This document shows positions 58,637-64,000 of a DNA stretch of 64,000 bases, one piece after another; within the stretch, counting starts at the first letter, position 1; each line of letters opens with the position of its first letter. A program made the translations under genes and the position numbers. Source of the DNA: a virus; the IMG/VR virus record IMGVR_UViG_3300043571_000279, positions 1 to 64,000 of that record. The stretch is one strand, 5' to 3'. Below the pieces are notes generated by a model. It saw only the letters and a program-made list of their open reading frames with translations, had not been told where the DNA came from and ran no database searches.

Positions 58637-58883
58637 TCTTATCCTCCGGATTATAATCGTGCTTTTCAGTTTCATGAAGAGCAACAGAAAACCATTCAGT
58701 AGAACCTTCACGTTGATACTGAAGATCCTGCATTGGAACCATTACCATTTCCTTAGTCTGAGGATGAACCATCATCTTAGGAAACATTACCATACGAAAA
58801 TCTACAATCGGCTTTTTCTTATCAACGCCTCCCGTTGGGAGACTGCTAGCAGCAATTGCACCATCTGGTCCAAGAATACTCAT
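58596..58883 (-). CDS. Small hypothetical protein (95 aa)
   Basis: MSILGPDGAIAASSLPTGGVDKKKPIVDFRMVMFPKMMVHPQTKEMVMVPMQDLQYQREGSTEWFSVALHE and so on: soluble, with an N-terminal glycine/serine head reminiscent of phage structural heads, and a short beta-hairpin MVMVPMQDLQYQ. Starts with an ATGA overlap with the upstream gene. No family recognised. Confidence 0.65.
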   Translation of the reverse strand: MSILGPDGAIAASSLPTGGVDKKKPIVDFRMVMFPKMMVHPQTKEMVMVPMQDLQYQREGSTEWFSVALHETEKHDYNPEDKNEKGLYSNSNGVS

Positions 58884-59233
58884 GTCTTTTGTCCTTTTAC
58901 CTTTTCAAGCAACTGACCTAGATATTCAATCGCTTTATCATTAAATGTAACGTCGTCTAAAACACCAACAACGCAATATTGCTTTGCTGCCATTGCATTT
59001 CCATCCGAAGACTTATCGTATTCAATGATAAACAGATGCCGATCTTTGGACATCATAACTTCATTCATCTTATCATTCTTTATACCATTATAAAGAGTAA
59101 CAAGAGCTTTATCATCAATCATCTTCATAAATTCTTTATTTTCATAACACTTCAATTCTGACTCTGCTGATAAAGCAGAGCCAGTTAACATTGAAGAGAT
59201 AATCACACCATACATGATATTCTTCATCATCAC
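58880..59233 (-). CDS. Periplasmic small protein (about 115-117 aa)
   Basis: Signal peptide MMMKNIMYGVIISSMLTGSALSA|ESELKC; mature part about 94 residues with two Cys (KCYENKEF and KQYCVVGVLDDV). Ribosome binding site AAGGAAG. The pattern ECYDT-EFM--I--K----Y---- followed by QYCVVGVL resembles small exported proteins seen in other phages, but I assign no function. Follows the 63-aa exported gene with a 4-bp overlap. Confidence 0.7.
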   Translation of the reverse strand: MMMKNIMYGVIISSMLTGSALSAESELKCYENKEFMKMIDDKALVTLYNGIKNDKMNEVMMSKDRHLFIIEYDKSSDGNAMAAKQYCVVGVLDDVTFNDKAIEYLGQLLEKVKGQKT

Positions 59234-59421
59234 TTCCTTGTGGTTACTTCCTGAACCTTTTGAGCAACCTTTTGATAATCAATCTTACCAAAATTGGTTG
59301 GACGCTTTGGAGGTAGAGGAACTTCAACATACTTTGTAACTGGAGGCGCAATAACGTCGCCAGCAATTGCACTACCACCCATAAGCATGGCAGCGATAGT
59401 CGATAAGATAATCTTATTCAT
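59230..59421 (-). CDS. Small exported protein (63 aa)
   Basis: Signal peptide MNKIILSTIAAMLMGGSAIAG, then a Pro-rich mature part DVIAPPVTKYVEVPLPPKRP and a basic tail GKIDYQKVAQKVQEVTTRK. GGAAAT precedes the start. Pro-rich exported tails can bridge envelope layers, so a spanin-like role is possible but speculative. Confidence 0.65.
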   Translation of the reverse strand: MNKIILSTIAAMLMGGSAIAGDVIAPPVTKYVEVPLPPKRPTNFGKIDYQKVAQKVQEVTTRK

Positions 59422-59422
59422 C

Positions 59423-59599
59423 TTATTTCCTTTCGGTATTATTTACGATGTTCTTAAGCAAAGCAACATCGTAATTTGTGATACGAGAAAAAGCATTCAA
59501 CGCTTCTTCCCTTGATACTCCTTCTTTTTCGAGAAGGAACTTTGCTACGATCTTTATATCATTAAAGTCTTCGTAGAATTCTACATCTTTAGTGTTCAT
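59423..59599 (-). CDS. Small acidic protein (58 aa)
   Basis: ATG 59599 overlaps the stop of the 375-aa gene (ATGA), TAA at 59425-59423. Sequence runs MNTKDVEFYEDFNDIKIVAK then FLLEKEGVSREEALNAFSRITNYDVALLKNIVNNTERK: one short N-terminal strand and two helices. Coding is supported by the overlap and uninterrupted frame; function unknown. Confidence 0.65.
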   Translation of the reverse strand: MNTKDVEFYEDFNDIKIVAKFLLEKEGVSREEALNAFSRITNYDVALLKNIVNNTERK

Positions 59600-60723
59600 T
59601 GAACCACCCTCAACAAAATCGTGTTCTCGTTGATACGATACGCAAGAGGCTTTTCTGTCTTGAGATCATCAAGGACTTTTCGTAGAACAAGTTTACCACC
59701 CTCAAGTATGCGCTTGAGAAAATCGTTCGGTTCTTTCCTGCCCACAGAGCGGGAAATAGAACTACTTTCGTCATAGTTCGTAATGCTAGTTCCCTTGACC
59801 TGTAGCCCACCACGATCAATCGCTGTAAGCCTCGTAATCGTCTTATACTTTGTATTGAAAGTCCAGAGTTCCATTGCACCGATGATTTTTTCCGGTGACA
59901 CTGAAGCAATTTTATAAGTTGCATCTTCCTTTTGGAACTTGAGACCCTTGATCTTCTTCTCAACTGATACTGCTCGTGGCTTGCGAGCCGTTCTAACTTT
60001 CTTCGTATTTGAAGAATATCTCTCCGCATCTTCGATGAGGGTGTTGTAGAACGAGACGAGTTTCTTGATTTCTGTCTTTTTAAGGTGACGATAACCTTCT
60101 TTAAGCTGATCATCTTTTCCCTCATACGCTTCAAGCAATTCGTCGAGCACTGGGGAAAATTTAGCAATGATTGAAGTAGCATAGGCTGCAGGAATATTGT
60201 TGCTCTGCAGCCACTCATACATCGAAAACTCTACATTCTCGTAGATGTAATCGTCAATCAATCCTTCAATCTCTCCCAAAATATCATGAGTTTTCTCACG
60301 CATACGATCCTGGATAGAAATCCTCGGAGTTTCTGATTCCTCCTTGGGTTCTTCCTTCGCCTTGTCCCACATATTTAGGATCTTAGAACTGAAAAACTGC
60401 ATCGTAGTTCCCGATGGCTTATGACCACGAGAGATCATACGTGCAATCCAAGCAGCAGTCAAAGGAATATCTACGTCGGAGATCCTCGAAAGCTTCTTGG
60501 CTAGGTCTGGCTTACCAGTGTTCTTGAAATATTCCTTTAGATAATCACGAGCATCATTGGCAGTGCACATGTAGTTATACCATGTGAAACACTGACCCTC
60601 GTTGACATCCTGGGTCATAAGAGGCTCGTCGCCCAGATATTTCTTGTTCACAATATACTGTTCGGATCGAGAGACCCGAATAGTCTTTGGTTTACGCTTA
60701 ATGAGTGCTGGGCGACGAGCCAT
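59596..60723 (-). CDS. Hypothetical phage protein (375 aa)
   Basis: Starts MARRPALIKRKPKTIRVSRSEQY (ATG 60723 with GGAGAT; an in-frame ATG five codons earlier coincides with the ribosome binding site). N-terminal part contains QCFTWYNYMCTANDARDYLKEYFKNTGKPDLAKKLSRISDVDIPLTAAWIARMISRGH, helical. The C-terminal half (about 240-375) has IKGLKFQKEDATYKIASVSPEKIIGAMELWTFNTKYKTITRL, a compact beta fold. I have the impression that such proteins recur in T4-like phages, without known function. First gene of an early-type operon under the 60749-60777 promoter. Confidence 0.75.
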   Translation of the reverse strand: MARRPALIKRKPKTIRVSRSEQYIVNKKYLGDEPLMTQDVNEGQCFTWYNYMCTANDARDYLKEYFKNTGKPDLAKKLSRISDVDIPLTAAWIARMISRGHKPSGTTMQFFSSKILNMWDKAKEEPKEESETPRISIQDRMREKTHDILGEIEGLIDDYIYENVEFSMYEWLQSNNIPAAYATSIIAKFSPVLDELLEAYEGKDDQLKEGYRHLKKTEIKKLVSFYNTLIEDAERYSSNTKKVRTARKPRAVSVEKKIKGLKFQKEDATYKIASVSPEKIIGAMELWTFNTKYKTITRLTAIDRGGLQVKGTSITNYDESSSISRSVGRKEPNDFLKRILEGGKLVLRKVLDDLKTEKPLAYRINENTILLRVVQ

Positions 60724-60748
60724 GAATATCTCCTTCAATCGTATACAT

Positions 60749-60777
60749 ATTATACTTTATATAAGGGTCAAAGACAA
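60749..60777 (-). promoter_or_regulatory. Sigma70-like early promoter for the 60723-58514 operon
   Basis: Minus strand: TTGTCT (60777-60772), 17-bp spacer, TATAAT (60754-60749), 26 bp before the ATG. Confidence 0.75.
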
Positions 60778-60822
60778 CTAAATATTATTGTCCGTCACGA
60801 GTTGGGAGCTCTACGGACTCTA
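60778..60822 (+). promoter_or_regulatory. Late-type promoter and conserved leader hairpin of the NUMOD gene
   Basis: CTAAATA (60778-60784), four bases, then TGTCCGTCACGAGTTGG and GCTCTACGGACTCTA: the same block and spacing as at 55017-55060, folding as GTCCGT/ACGGAC. A ribosome binding site AAGGAG and ATG 60844 follow. Confidence 0.6.
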
Positions 60823-60843
60823 ACGCTAAGAAGGAGCATCAGC

Positions 60844-61272
60844 ATGGATATTTATGATCCAATCGGTAAAGCATTAGGTCTCGAACCTATCGAATTTAAT
60901 TATGATATAAAAACCTATTGTCCAGACCAAGAAATTATTCCTTGGAACAAAGGTTTGACAAAAGAAGATCCTTACGTCGCTGAAATAGGCAAAAGAATTT
61001 CTCAAGCAAAACAAAATAATCCTACCAAACCTTGGAACAAAGGTTTGACAAAAGAAGATCAACGTGTAAGAGAAAACTCTATAAAGGCAGCTAATACTAA
61101 AAAACAGCAGGGGTTTTATAAAGATTGCGGAAAATATCTCCCTAAACTCATAGGAGATAAAAATCATATGAAGTCTTCAGAACATAGAAAACGTATGTCT
61201 GAATTAGCTTCTAGAAGATATAAAAAATGGAACGAGGACGGTAGCTGGACTTGGGGCTACCGTCCTCTGTAA
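60844..61272 (+). CDS. NUMOD-repeat DNA-binding protein, homing-endonuclease remnant with gp16-like N-terminus
   Basis: A 142-aa protein transcribed against its neighbours, starting MDIYDPIGKALGLEPIEF (ATG 60844, AAGGAG upstream). Residues 5-18 match gp16 (DPIGKALGLPPLEYE). Then come two copies of PWNKGLTKED--V (30-residue period) and NHMKSSEHRKRMSELASRRYKKW, a NUMOD3-like helix. No GIY-YIG or HNH catalytic motif is present, so it is either a nuclease-less relic or a DNA-binding protein. The shared leader with the 55082 GIY-YIG gene shows a common mobile origin. Confidence 0.7.
   Translation: MDIYDPIGKALGLEPIEFNYDIKTYCPDQEIIPWNKGLTKEDPYVAEIGKRISQAKQNNPTKPWNKGLTKEDQRVRENSIKAANTKKQQGFYKDCGKYLPKLIGDKNHMKSSEHRKRMSELASRRYKKWNEDGSWTWGYRPL
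60940..61060 (+). repeat. 31-nt perfect direct repeat within the NUMOD gene
   Basis: The 31 nt at 60940-60970 recur exactly at 61030-61060 (period 90 nt, 30 codons), encoding PWNKGLTKED twice. Identity at all third positions suggests recent duplication or gene conversion. Confidence 0.85.
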
Positions 61273-61273
61273 C

Positions 61274-62254
61274 TTATGCCGCTTGTTCGGCCATTTCTAC
61301 TGCAAGCTCAAGAGCCTTAGTCTTGAGACCCTTGTTGTAGCCATACCAAGCCGACTGCATTCGAGTGTCAGCCGTACGACCGAGAACGTGATCGGTCATA
61401 AACGTAACAGCGTTAAAAGGCTGCCACCAGCTGCCCTGAGCGAATTCGCTACCAGGCTGAGTGTCGAGAATACCGAGAGCCATATTGGCATTCTTCGAAC
61501 GCTTACCCTCAACCTTATCTTCCGAAGTAGCACCAGCCAGCGGGAAGATACGCTCGAAGTACTCGACGATCGTTTCAGTCTTGGCCTTCTTCGAACCAAG
61601 GAACTGAGCCATCTCCTTATACTTCTGGAGCTTGTCGGTTGCAATGCCAAGCATATCCTTCACGTTAGCAGGGTTAAACTGCTTACGATGGGAAATCTTG
61701 ACCATACGCTCTACCTTCGAACTGAGCGAGAGCGAGAGCGTATTGTTGCAAACGACTCGGATCGGCGTAAACCGAACGTCAGTAGAGAAACCATACTTGT
61801 GGAAATTAGAAAATAGAAGATAAGAGTCAATTTGATCTCCTTTGAAAAGCTCGAAAGATTCCTTGATCTTTGCGAGACCCCAAACGATCTGACCTCCCTT
61901 TAGCGAACCAGCGGTATGCATCTCCATATCGCCAGCCATCACAAACTCATTAAAGAAGTCGAACGCCTCTGCATTCTGCACGGGGTTCCAGTCGTCAGAG
62001 ACAACGTCAAGCATCTTCTTGTCCTTCATACGAACAAGAGCAGACTGACCTGTCTCCATTACACTATCCGGATCGTTTTCATCCAGAATAGCAAAAGTAG
62101 GAAACTTCTGGACTTCCCAATTGAGACCAGCAGCTTCCAACATCTGTTCCGGGGTGAGATCCCCGAGAACCTTAACACCAAGACCATGCCACGGAACATC
62201 GCCAGCATAAGCCATCTGAGCGACACCATCAACGAATTCGATTTCATGAGCCAT
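61274..62254 (-). CDS. DUF932 family protein
   Basis: A 326-aa protein. Starts MAHEIEFVDGVAQMAYAGDVPWHGLGVKVLGDLTPEQMLEAAGLNWEVQ, the standard DUF932 N-terminus (A-----PWHGLG). RMKDKKMLDVVSDDWNPVQNAEAFDFFNEFV and FTPIRVVCNNTLSLSLSS are the other conserved blocks. DUF932 proteins are frequent on phages and plasmids; molecular role unknown. The gene has its own early promoter and a higher GC than its neighbours. Confidence 0.92.
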   Translation of the reverse strand: MAHEIEFVDGVAQMAYAGDVPWHGLGVKVLGDLTPEQMLEAAGLNWEVQKFPTFAILDENDPDSVMETGQSALVRMKDKKMLDVVSDDWNPVQNAEAFDFFNEFVMAGDMEMHTAGSLKGGQIVWGLAKIKESFELFKGDQIDSYLLFSNFHKYGFSTDVRFTPIRVVCNNTLSLSLSSKVERMVKISHRKQFNPANVKDMLGIATDKLQKYKEMAQFLGSKKAKTETIVEYFERIFPLAGATSEDKVEGKRSKNANMALGILDTQPGSEFAQGSWWQPFNAVTFMTDHVLGRTADTRMQSAWYGYNKGLKTKALELAVEMAEQAA

Positions 62255-62288
62255 TTTACTTCTCCTTCACATCAACCATCATATACAT

Positions 62289-62317
62289 AGTATAGCTCGA
62301 TATTTTAAAAAAGTCAA
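62289..62317 (-). promoter_or_regulatory. Sigma70-like early promoter for the DUF932 gene
   Basis: Minus strand: TTGACT (62317-62312), 17-bp spacer, TATACT (62294-62289), 35 bp before the ATG. This is the best sigma70 match in the window. Confidence 0.8.
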
Positions 62318-62526
62318 GCGATCTTTTTGGCTTCGAGAGAGTCCTGAAAACCCTGATGGAACCCAGCATACCACTCTCGTTCACGATAGTGTTCCGACTG
62401 AACTAGCCTCTCGTTGCTCTGATCTACGGAAAGATAATTATAGGGACAATCCTTTATAGACCCTCCCTCTACATAATGCGTTTTACCTTCGAGAAAAAAT
62501 TGATTAGTATACTGCCATTCATTCAT
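62314..62526 (-). CDS. Small hypothetical protein (70 aa)
   Basis: Starts MNEWQYTNQFFLEGKTHYVEGGSIKDCPYNYLSVDQ (ATG 62526, AAGGAT upstream). Soluble, aromatic-rich; ends REREWYAGFHQGFQDSLEAKKIA, a W-AG-H-GF--S pattern. Overlaps the end of the 60-aa gene by 8 bp. Function unknown. Confidence 0.65.
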   Translation of the reverse strand: MNEWQYTNQFFLEGKTHYVEGGSIKDCPYNYLSVDQSNERLVQSEHYREREWYAGFHQGFQDSLEAKKIA

Positions 62527-62701
62527 GTCGTTTATCCTTGACTTGAATCCAACAATTTTTAGGGTCATCGTGACACTGGACTTCCATTAAGGTGCCAGAG
62601 TCCTTCATCTTCTGTGTTATATATATTGCATCGAAATATGGGATAATCAAATATCCGCACATGAGCAATAATTCTAACCAAATTCTTTTTTTCTCAGTCA
62701 T
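62519..62701 (-). CDS. Small membrane-anchored protein (60 aa)
   Basis: MTEKKRIWLELLLMCGYLIIPYFDAIYITQKMKDSG: one N-terminal transmembrane segment (about 7-27), then a periplasmic-type tail with two Cys (VQCHDDPKNCWIQVKDK). Overlaps the preceding gene by 4 bp. Function unknown. Confidence 0.65.
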   Translation of the reverse strand: MTEKKRIWLELLLMCGYLIIPYFDAIYITQKMKDSGTLMEVQCHDDPKNCWIQVKDKRHE

Positions 62702-63018
62702 GATGAGAACGAGTAATATGCATCAATAATCTTTTGAAGTGGTCGCTCAAGACTATCATAATGTTCTTTATCTAAAATACCGCAAAGAATATCTTGATAA
62801 TCTTCTGGTTCAAGAAACTGTTTTAGAATGTTTTGATATTGTTGACGAGTTTTTGGCTCTTCTACAGGAACACCCATTACATTAGGTACATCGTATTGCT
62901 TCATTTCTTCGGCAATACTACGTGCAATGATAGTCTTTGCCTTACTGACAAAGTCTTTCATAGTTTCTAACTCTAACTGCTTTTTGGTTTTAGGAAAAGG
63001 TATAACTTCAGCGCTCAC
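62698..63018 (-). CDS. Hypothetical protein (106 aa)
   Basis: MSAEVIPFPKTKKQLELETMKDFVSKAKTIIARSIAEEMKQYDVP and RQQYQNILKQFLEPEDYQDILCGILDKEHYDSLERPLQKIIDAYYSF: all-helical, soluble. The VIPF opening followed by a Lys/Glu helix is common in small phage proteins. Part of an overlapping gene chain (63238-62314). Function unknown. Confidence 0.65.
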   Translation of the reverse strand: MSAEVIPFPKTKKQLELETMKDFVSKAKTIIARSIAEEMKQYDVPNVMGVPVEEPKTRQQYQNILKQFLEPEDYQDILCGILDKEHYDSLERPLQKIIDAYYSFSS

Positions 63019-63241
63019 GACTCATATCCCTTGGAACACATTTCACTTTGACATAAAAGATATCGCCTTGCCTCGGAGCAAGAGCACTCTTTGCTATTCT
63101 TTCATAGCCTTCTTTTGCACAACTCATTGGAGTGTTTTGTATTTCTCCCATGATAATTGTTGTATCTCGACCACCTTCTTTACATTCAAAATCGGAAAGC
63201 ATAGAATTACAAATTAATATGACTGGTATATATTGAATCAT
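63008..63241 (-). CDS. Small exported protein (77 aa)
   Basis: ATG 63241 overlaps the stop of the upstream 50-aa gene (ATGA). Short hydrophobic N-terminus MIQYIPVILICNSMLS, then a Cys-containing domain FECKEGGRDTTIIMGEIQN...SCAKEGYERIAKSALAPRQGDIFYVKVKCVPRD. The hydrophobic start may be a short signal or anchor. No family recognised. Confidence 0.6.
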   Translation of the reverse strand: MIQYIPVILICNSMLSDFECKEGGRDTTIIMGEIQNTPMSCAKEGYERIAKSALAPRQGDIFYVKVKCVPRDMSRER

Positions 63242-63390
63242 CCCTGACAACGTATACCAAATTTAGCTTCAGCCCCCATTACTTTACCATGTAGAGGACC
63301 AATCTTACATGCTTTAGATTCAATTTCTACATGTTGCTCGGTACACATTCCCGCAATGCACATATAGACAATAGCTGCAACGAGTTTCAT
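63238..63390 (-). CDS. Small exported Cys-rich protein (50 aa)
   Basis: ATG 63390 (GGAG upstream) to TGA 63238. MKLVAAIVYMCIAGMCTEQH opens with a short signal-like segment; mature part VEIESKACKIGPLHGKVMGAEAKFGIRCQG has paired Cys. The ATGA overlap with the next gene supports coding. The neighbour genes also encode small Cys-containing exported proteins. Confidence 0.6.
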   Translation of the reverse strand: MKLVAAIVYMCIAGMCTEQHVEIESKACKIGPLHGKVMGAEAKFGIRCQG

Positions 63391-63399
63391 TTTCGCTCC

Positions 63400-63525
63400 T
63401 TATACAAAAAAGGCATGCCAATTATGATATAGAAACCAACCAGCCAATAGAGCAAAAGCTGCTCGAGGCTGAAAGGTGCCCACTAGTAGTAAAACAACTA
63501 CAACAAGCTTTGGGTCAAAAAACAT
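63400..63525 (-). CDS. Small membrane protein (41 aa)
   Basis: ATG 63525 (AAGGATATAAT upstream) to TAA 63400. MFFDPKLVVVVLLLVGTFQP then a second hydrophobic stretch AAFALLAGWFLYHNWHAFFV: two short transmembrane helices. Ends 10 bp before the next gene. Confidence 0.55.
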   Translation of the reverse strand: MFFDPKLVVVVLLLVGTFQPRAAFALLAGWFLYHNWHAFFV

Positions 63526-63535
63526 ATTATATCCT

Positions 63536-63721
63536 TTATGCTGCCTTCTTAACCTCAACAAAATGTTTCTTGAGATTGTCAGAAGCTTTGTTTAAAATTT
63601 CTCCAGAAACGCCAATACGAATAAGATTAGACAACTCAATAATTTCTTCTTCTGAAATATCATTGGCTGGCTTAAACTCGAACAAATTAGACTGATTATA
63701 TTTTTTAGTTGCCTTTGCCAT
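63536..63721 (-). CDS. Small hypothetical protein (61 aa)
   Basis: MAKATKKYNQSNLFEFKPANDISEEEIIELSNLIRIGVSGEILNKASDNLKKHFVEVKKAA: soluble, two helices. AAAGGAAC precedes the ATG. Function unknown. Confidence 0.6.
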   Translation of the reverse strand: MAKATKKYNQSNLFEFKPANDISEEEIIELSNLIRIGVSGEILNKASDNLKKHFVEVKKAA

Positions 63722-63732
63722 ACGAGTTCCTT

Positions 63733-63915
63733 TTAAATCTTTTGTAGGGTTGAATTCGTTTCTATAATTTCCATCTCACTGAGGGGTACGTATTCATTTG
63801 AATTTAGGCTAGAAAAAATCTGTTTAGCTGATTCTGCTTCTTCTATTGAAGAATAGAAACCAAGAACCAAACCCTTTTTCTTATGCATTAAAACATAATA
63901 ATGAGCGTTTGTCAT
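63733..63915 (-). CDS. Small hypothetical protein (60 aa)
   Basis: MTNAHYYVLMHKKKGLVLGFYSSIEEAESAKQIFSSLNSNEYVPLSEMEIIETN: short alpha/beta fold (strand - turn - helix - strand) of the kind often seen in small phage proteins that bind host factors. AAGGAATAG precedes the ATG. Function unknown. Confidence 0.6.
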   Translation of the reverse strand: MTNAHYYVLMHKKKGLVLGFYSSIEEAESAKQIFSSLNSNEYVPLSEMEIIETNSTLQKI

Positions 63916-63931
63916 TTACTATTCCTTATGT

Positions 63932-64000
63932 TTAAGATTGAGTTTTATACATAACATATGATGCGGAAAACCCTAATAGAGAAATTAGAGCACACATAAA
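63932..64000 (-). CDS. Possible end of a small membrane peptide gene (partial)
   Basis: A frame entering from the window edge reads (F)MCALISLLGFSASYVMYKTQS and stops at 63932, 17 bp before the next gene. It may be a tiny complete ORF from the ATG at 63997 or the tail of a longer one. Confidence 0.35.
   Translation of the reverse strand, partial: FMCALISLLGFSASYVMYKTQS

Overview
The window is part of the genome of a T4-like contractile-tailed phage (myovirus). It carries the T4 structural block in T4 order: read along the minus strand from about 48.6 kb to 1 are gp48, gp53, a gp27-like hub, a split gp5, PAAR (gp5.4), gp25, gp6, a gp7-like wedge, gp8, a large fibre/adhesin block, and gp13, gp14, gp15, gp16, gp17, gp18, gp19 and gp20 (cut by the window edge). 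A plus-strand block (48.7-53.4 kb) holds gp4, an unnamed protein, a gp54-like tube initiator, a gp26-like chaperone with a probable -1 frameshift extension, and a tape-measure-type protein with cell-wall hydrolase domains. Gp32, gp59 and gp33 follow (53.5-56.3 kb). The sequence is AT-rich. T4-type late promoters (TATAAATA and close variants) and sigma70-like early promoters can be read directly. An alphaproteobacterial host is suggested, not proven, by a circularly permuted two-piece tmRNA of the type typical of Alphaproteobacteria and by the ANDN...YALAA tag; overall gene content resembles the cyanophage/rhizobiophage branch of T4-like phages.

Layout. 1-8.6 kb: portal, tail tube, sheath, terminase and neck. 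8.7-36.8 kb: about 28 kb of tail-fibre and adhesin-type proteins full of Asn/Ser/Thr/Gly repeats, with a GIY-YIG homing endonuclease (HEG) at 20.3-21.0 kb. 28-48.6 kb: baseplate wedge and hub. 48.7-53.4 kb: plus-strand head-completion/tail-initiation/tape-measure genes, ending at a bidirectional terminator. 53.5-64 kb: replication and late-transcription factors and small early-type genes, including a secreted L,D-transpeptidase, a tRNA-Arg(TCT), the tmRNA, secreted or membrane small proteins and a DUF932 protein.

The most remarkable locus is 57.7-58.46 kb. Reading the minus strand there is a tmRNA acceptor piece (T-arm, acceptor strand, encoded CCA), then a 520-nt intervening sequence, then the tmRNA coding piece (5' acceptor strand, resume codon GCA, tag ANDNDASFEGYALAA, stop). 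The two acceptor strands pair over 7 bp and include the G3-U70 wobble that specifies alanine. The intervening sequence, which is removed during maturation of permuted tmRNAs, contains a complete HNH homing endonuclease gene. That gene has its own TATAAATA late promoter placed in the loop of a 7-bp hairpin whose 3' arm covers its Shine-Dalgarno sequence.

Mobile genes are a theme. Four HEG-type genes are present: two GIY-YIG, one HNH and one NUMOD-only remnant. Two minus-strand copies have hairpins that would hide the ribosome binding site except on late transcripts. The two plus-strand copies share an almost identical leader hairpin behind a CTAAATA promoter. One is flanked by a partial duplication of the gp59 gene start, and one carries a segment resembling the N-terminus of gp16. 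Calls are made by reading the translations; no database search was run.
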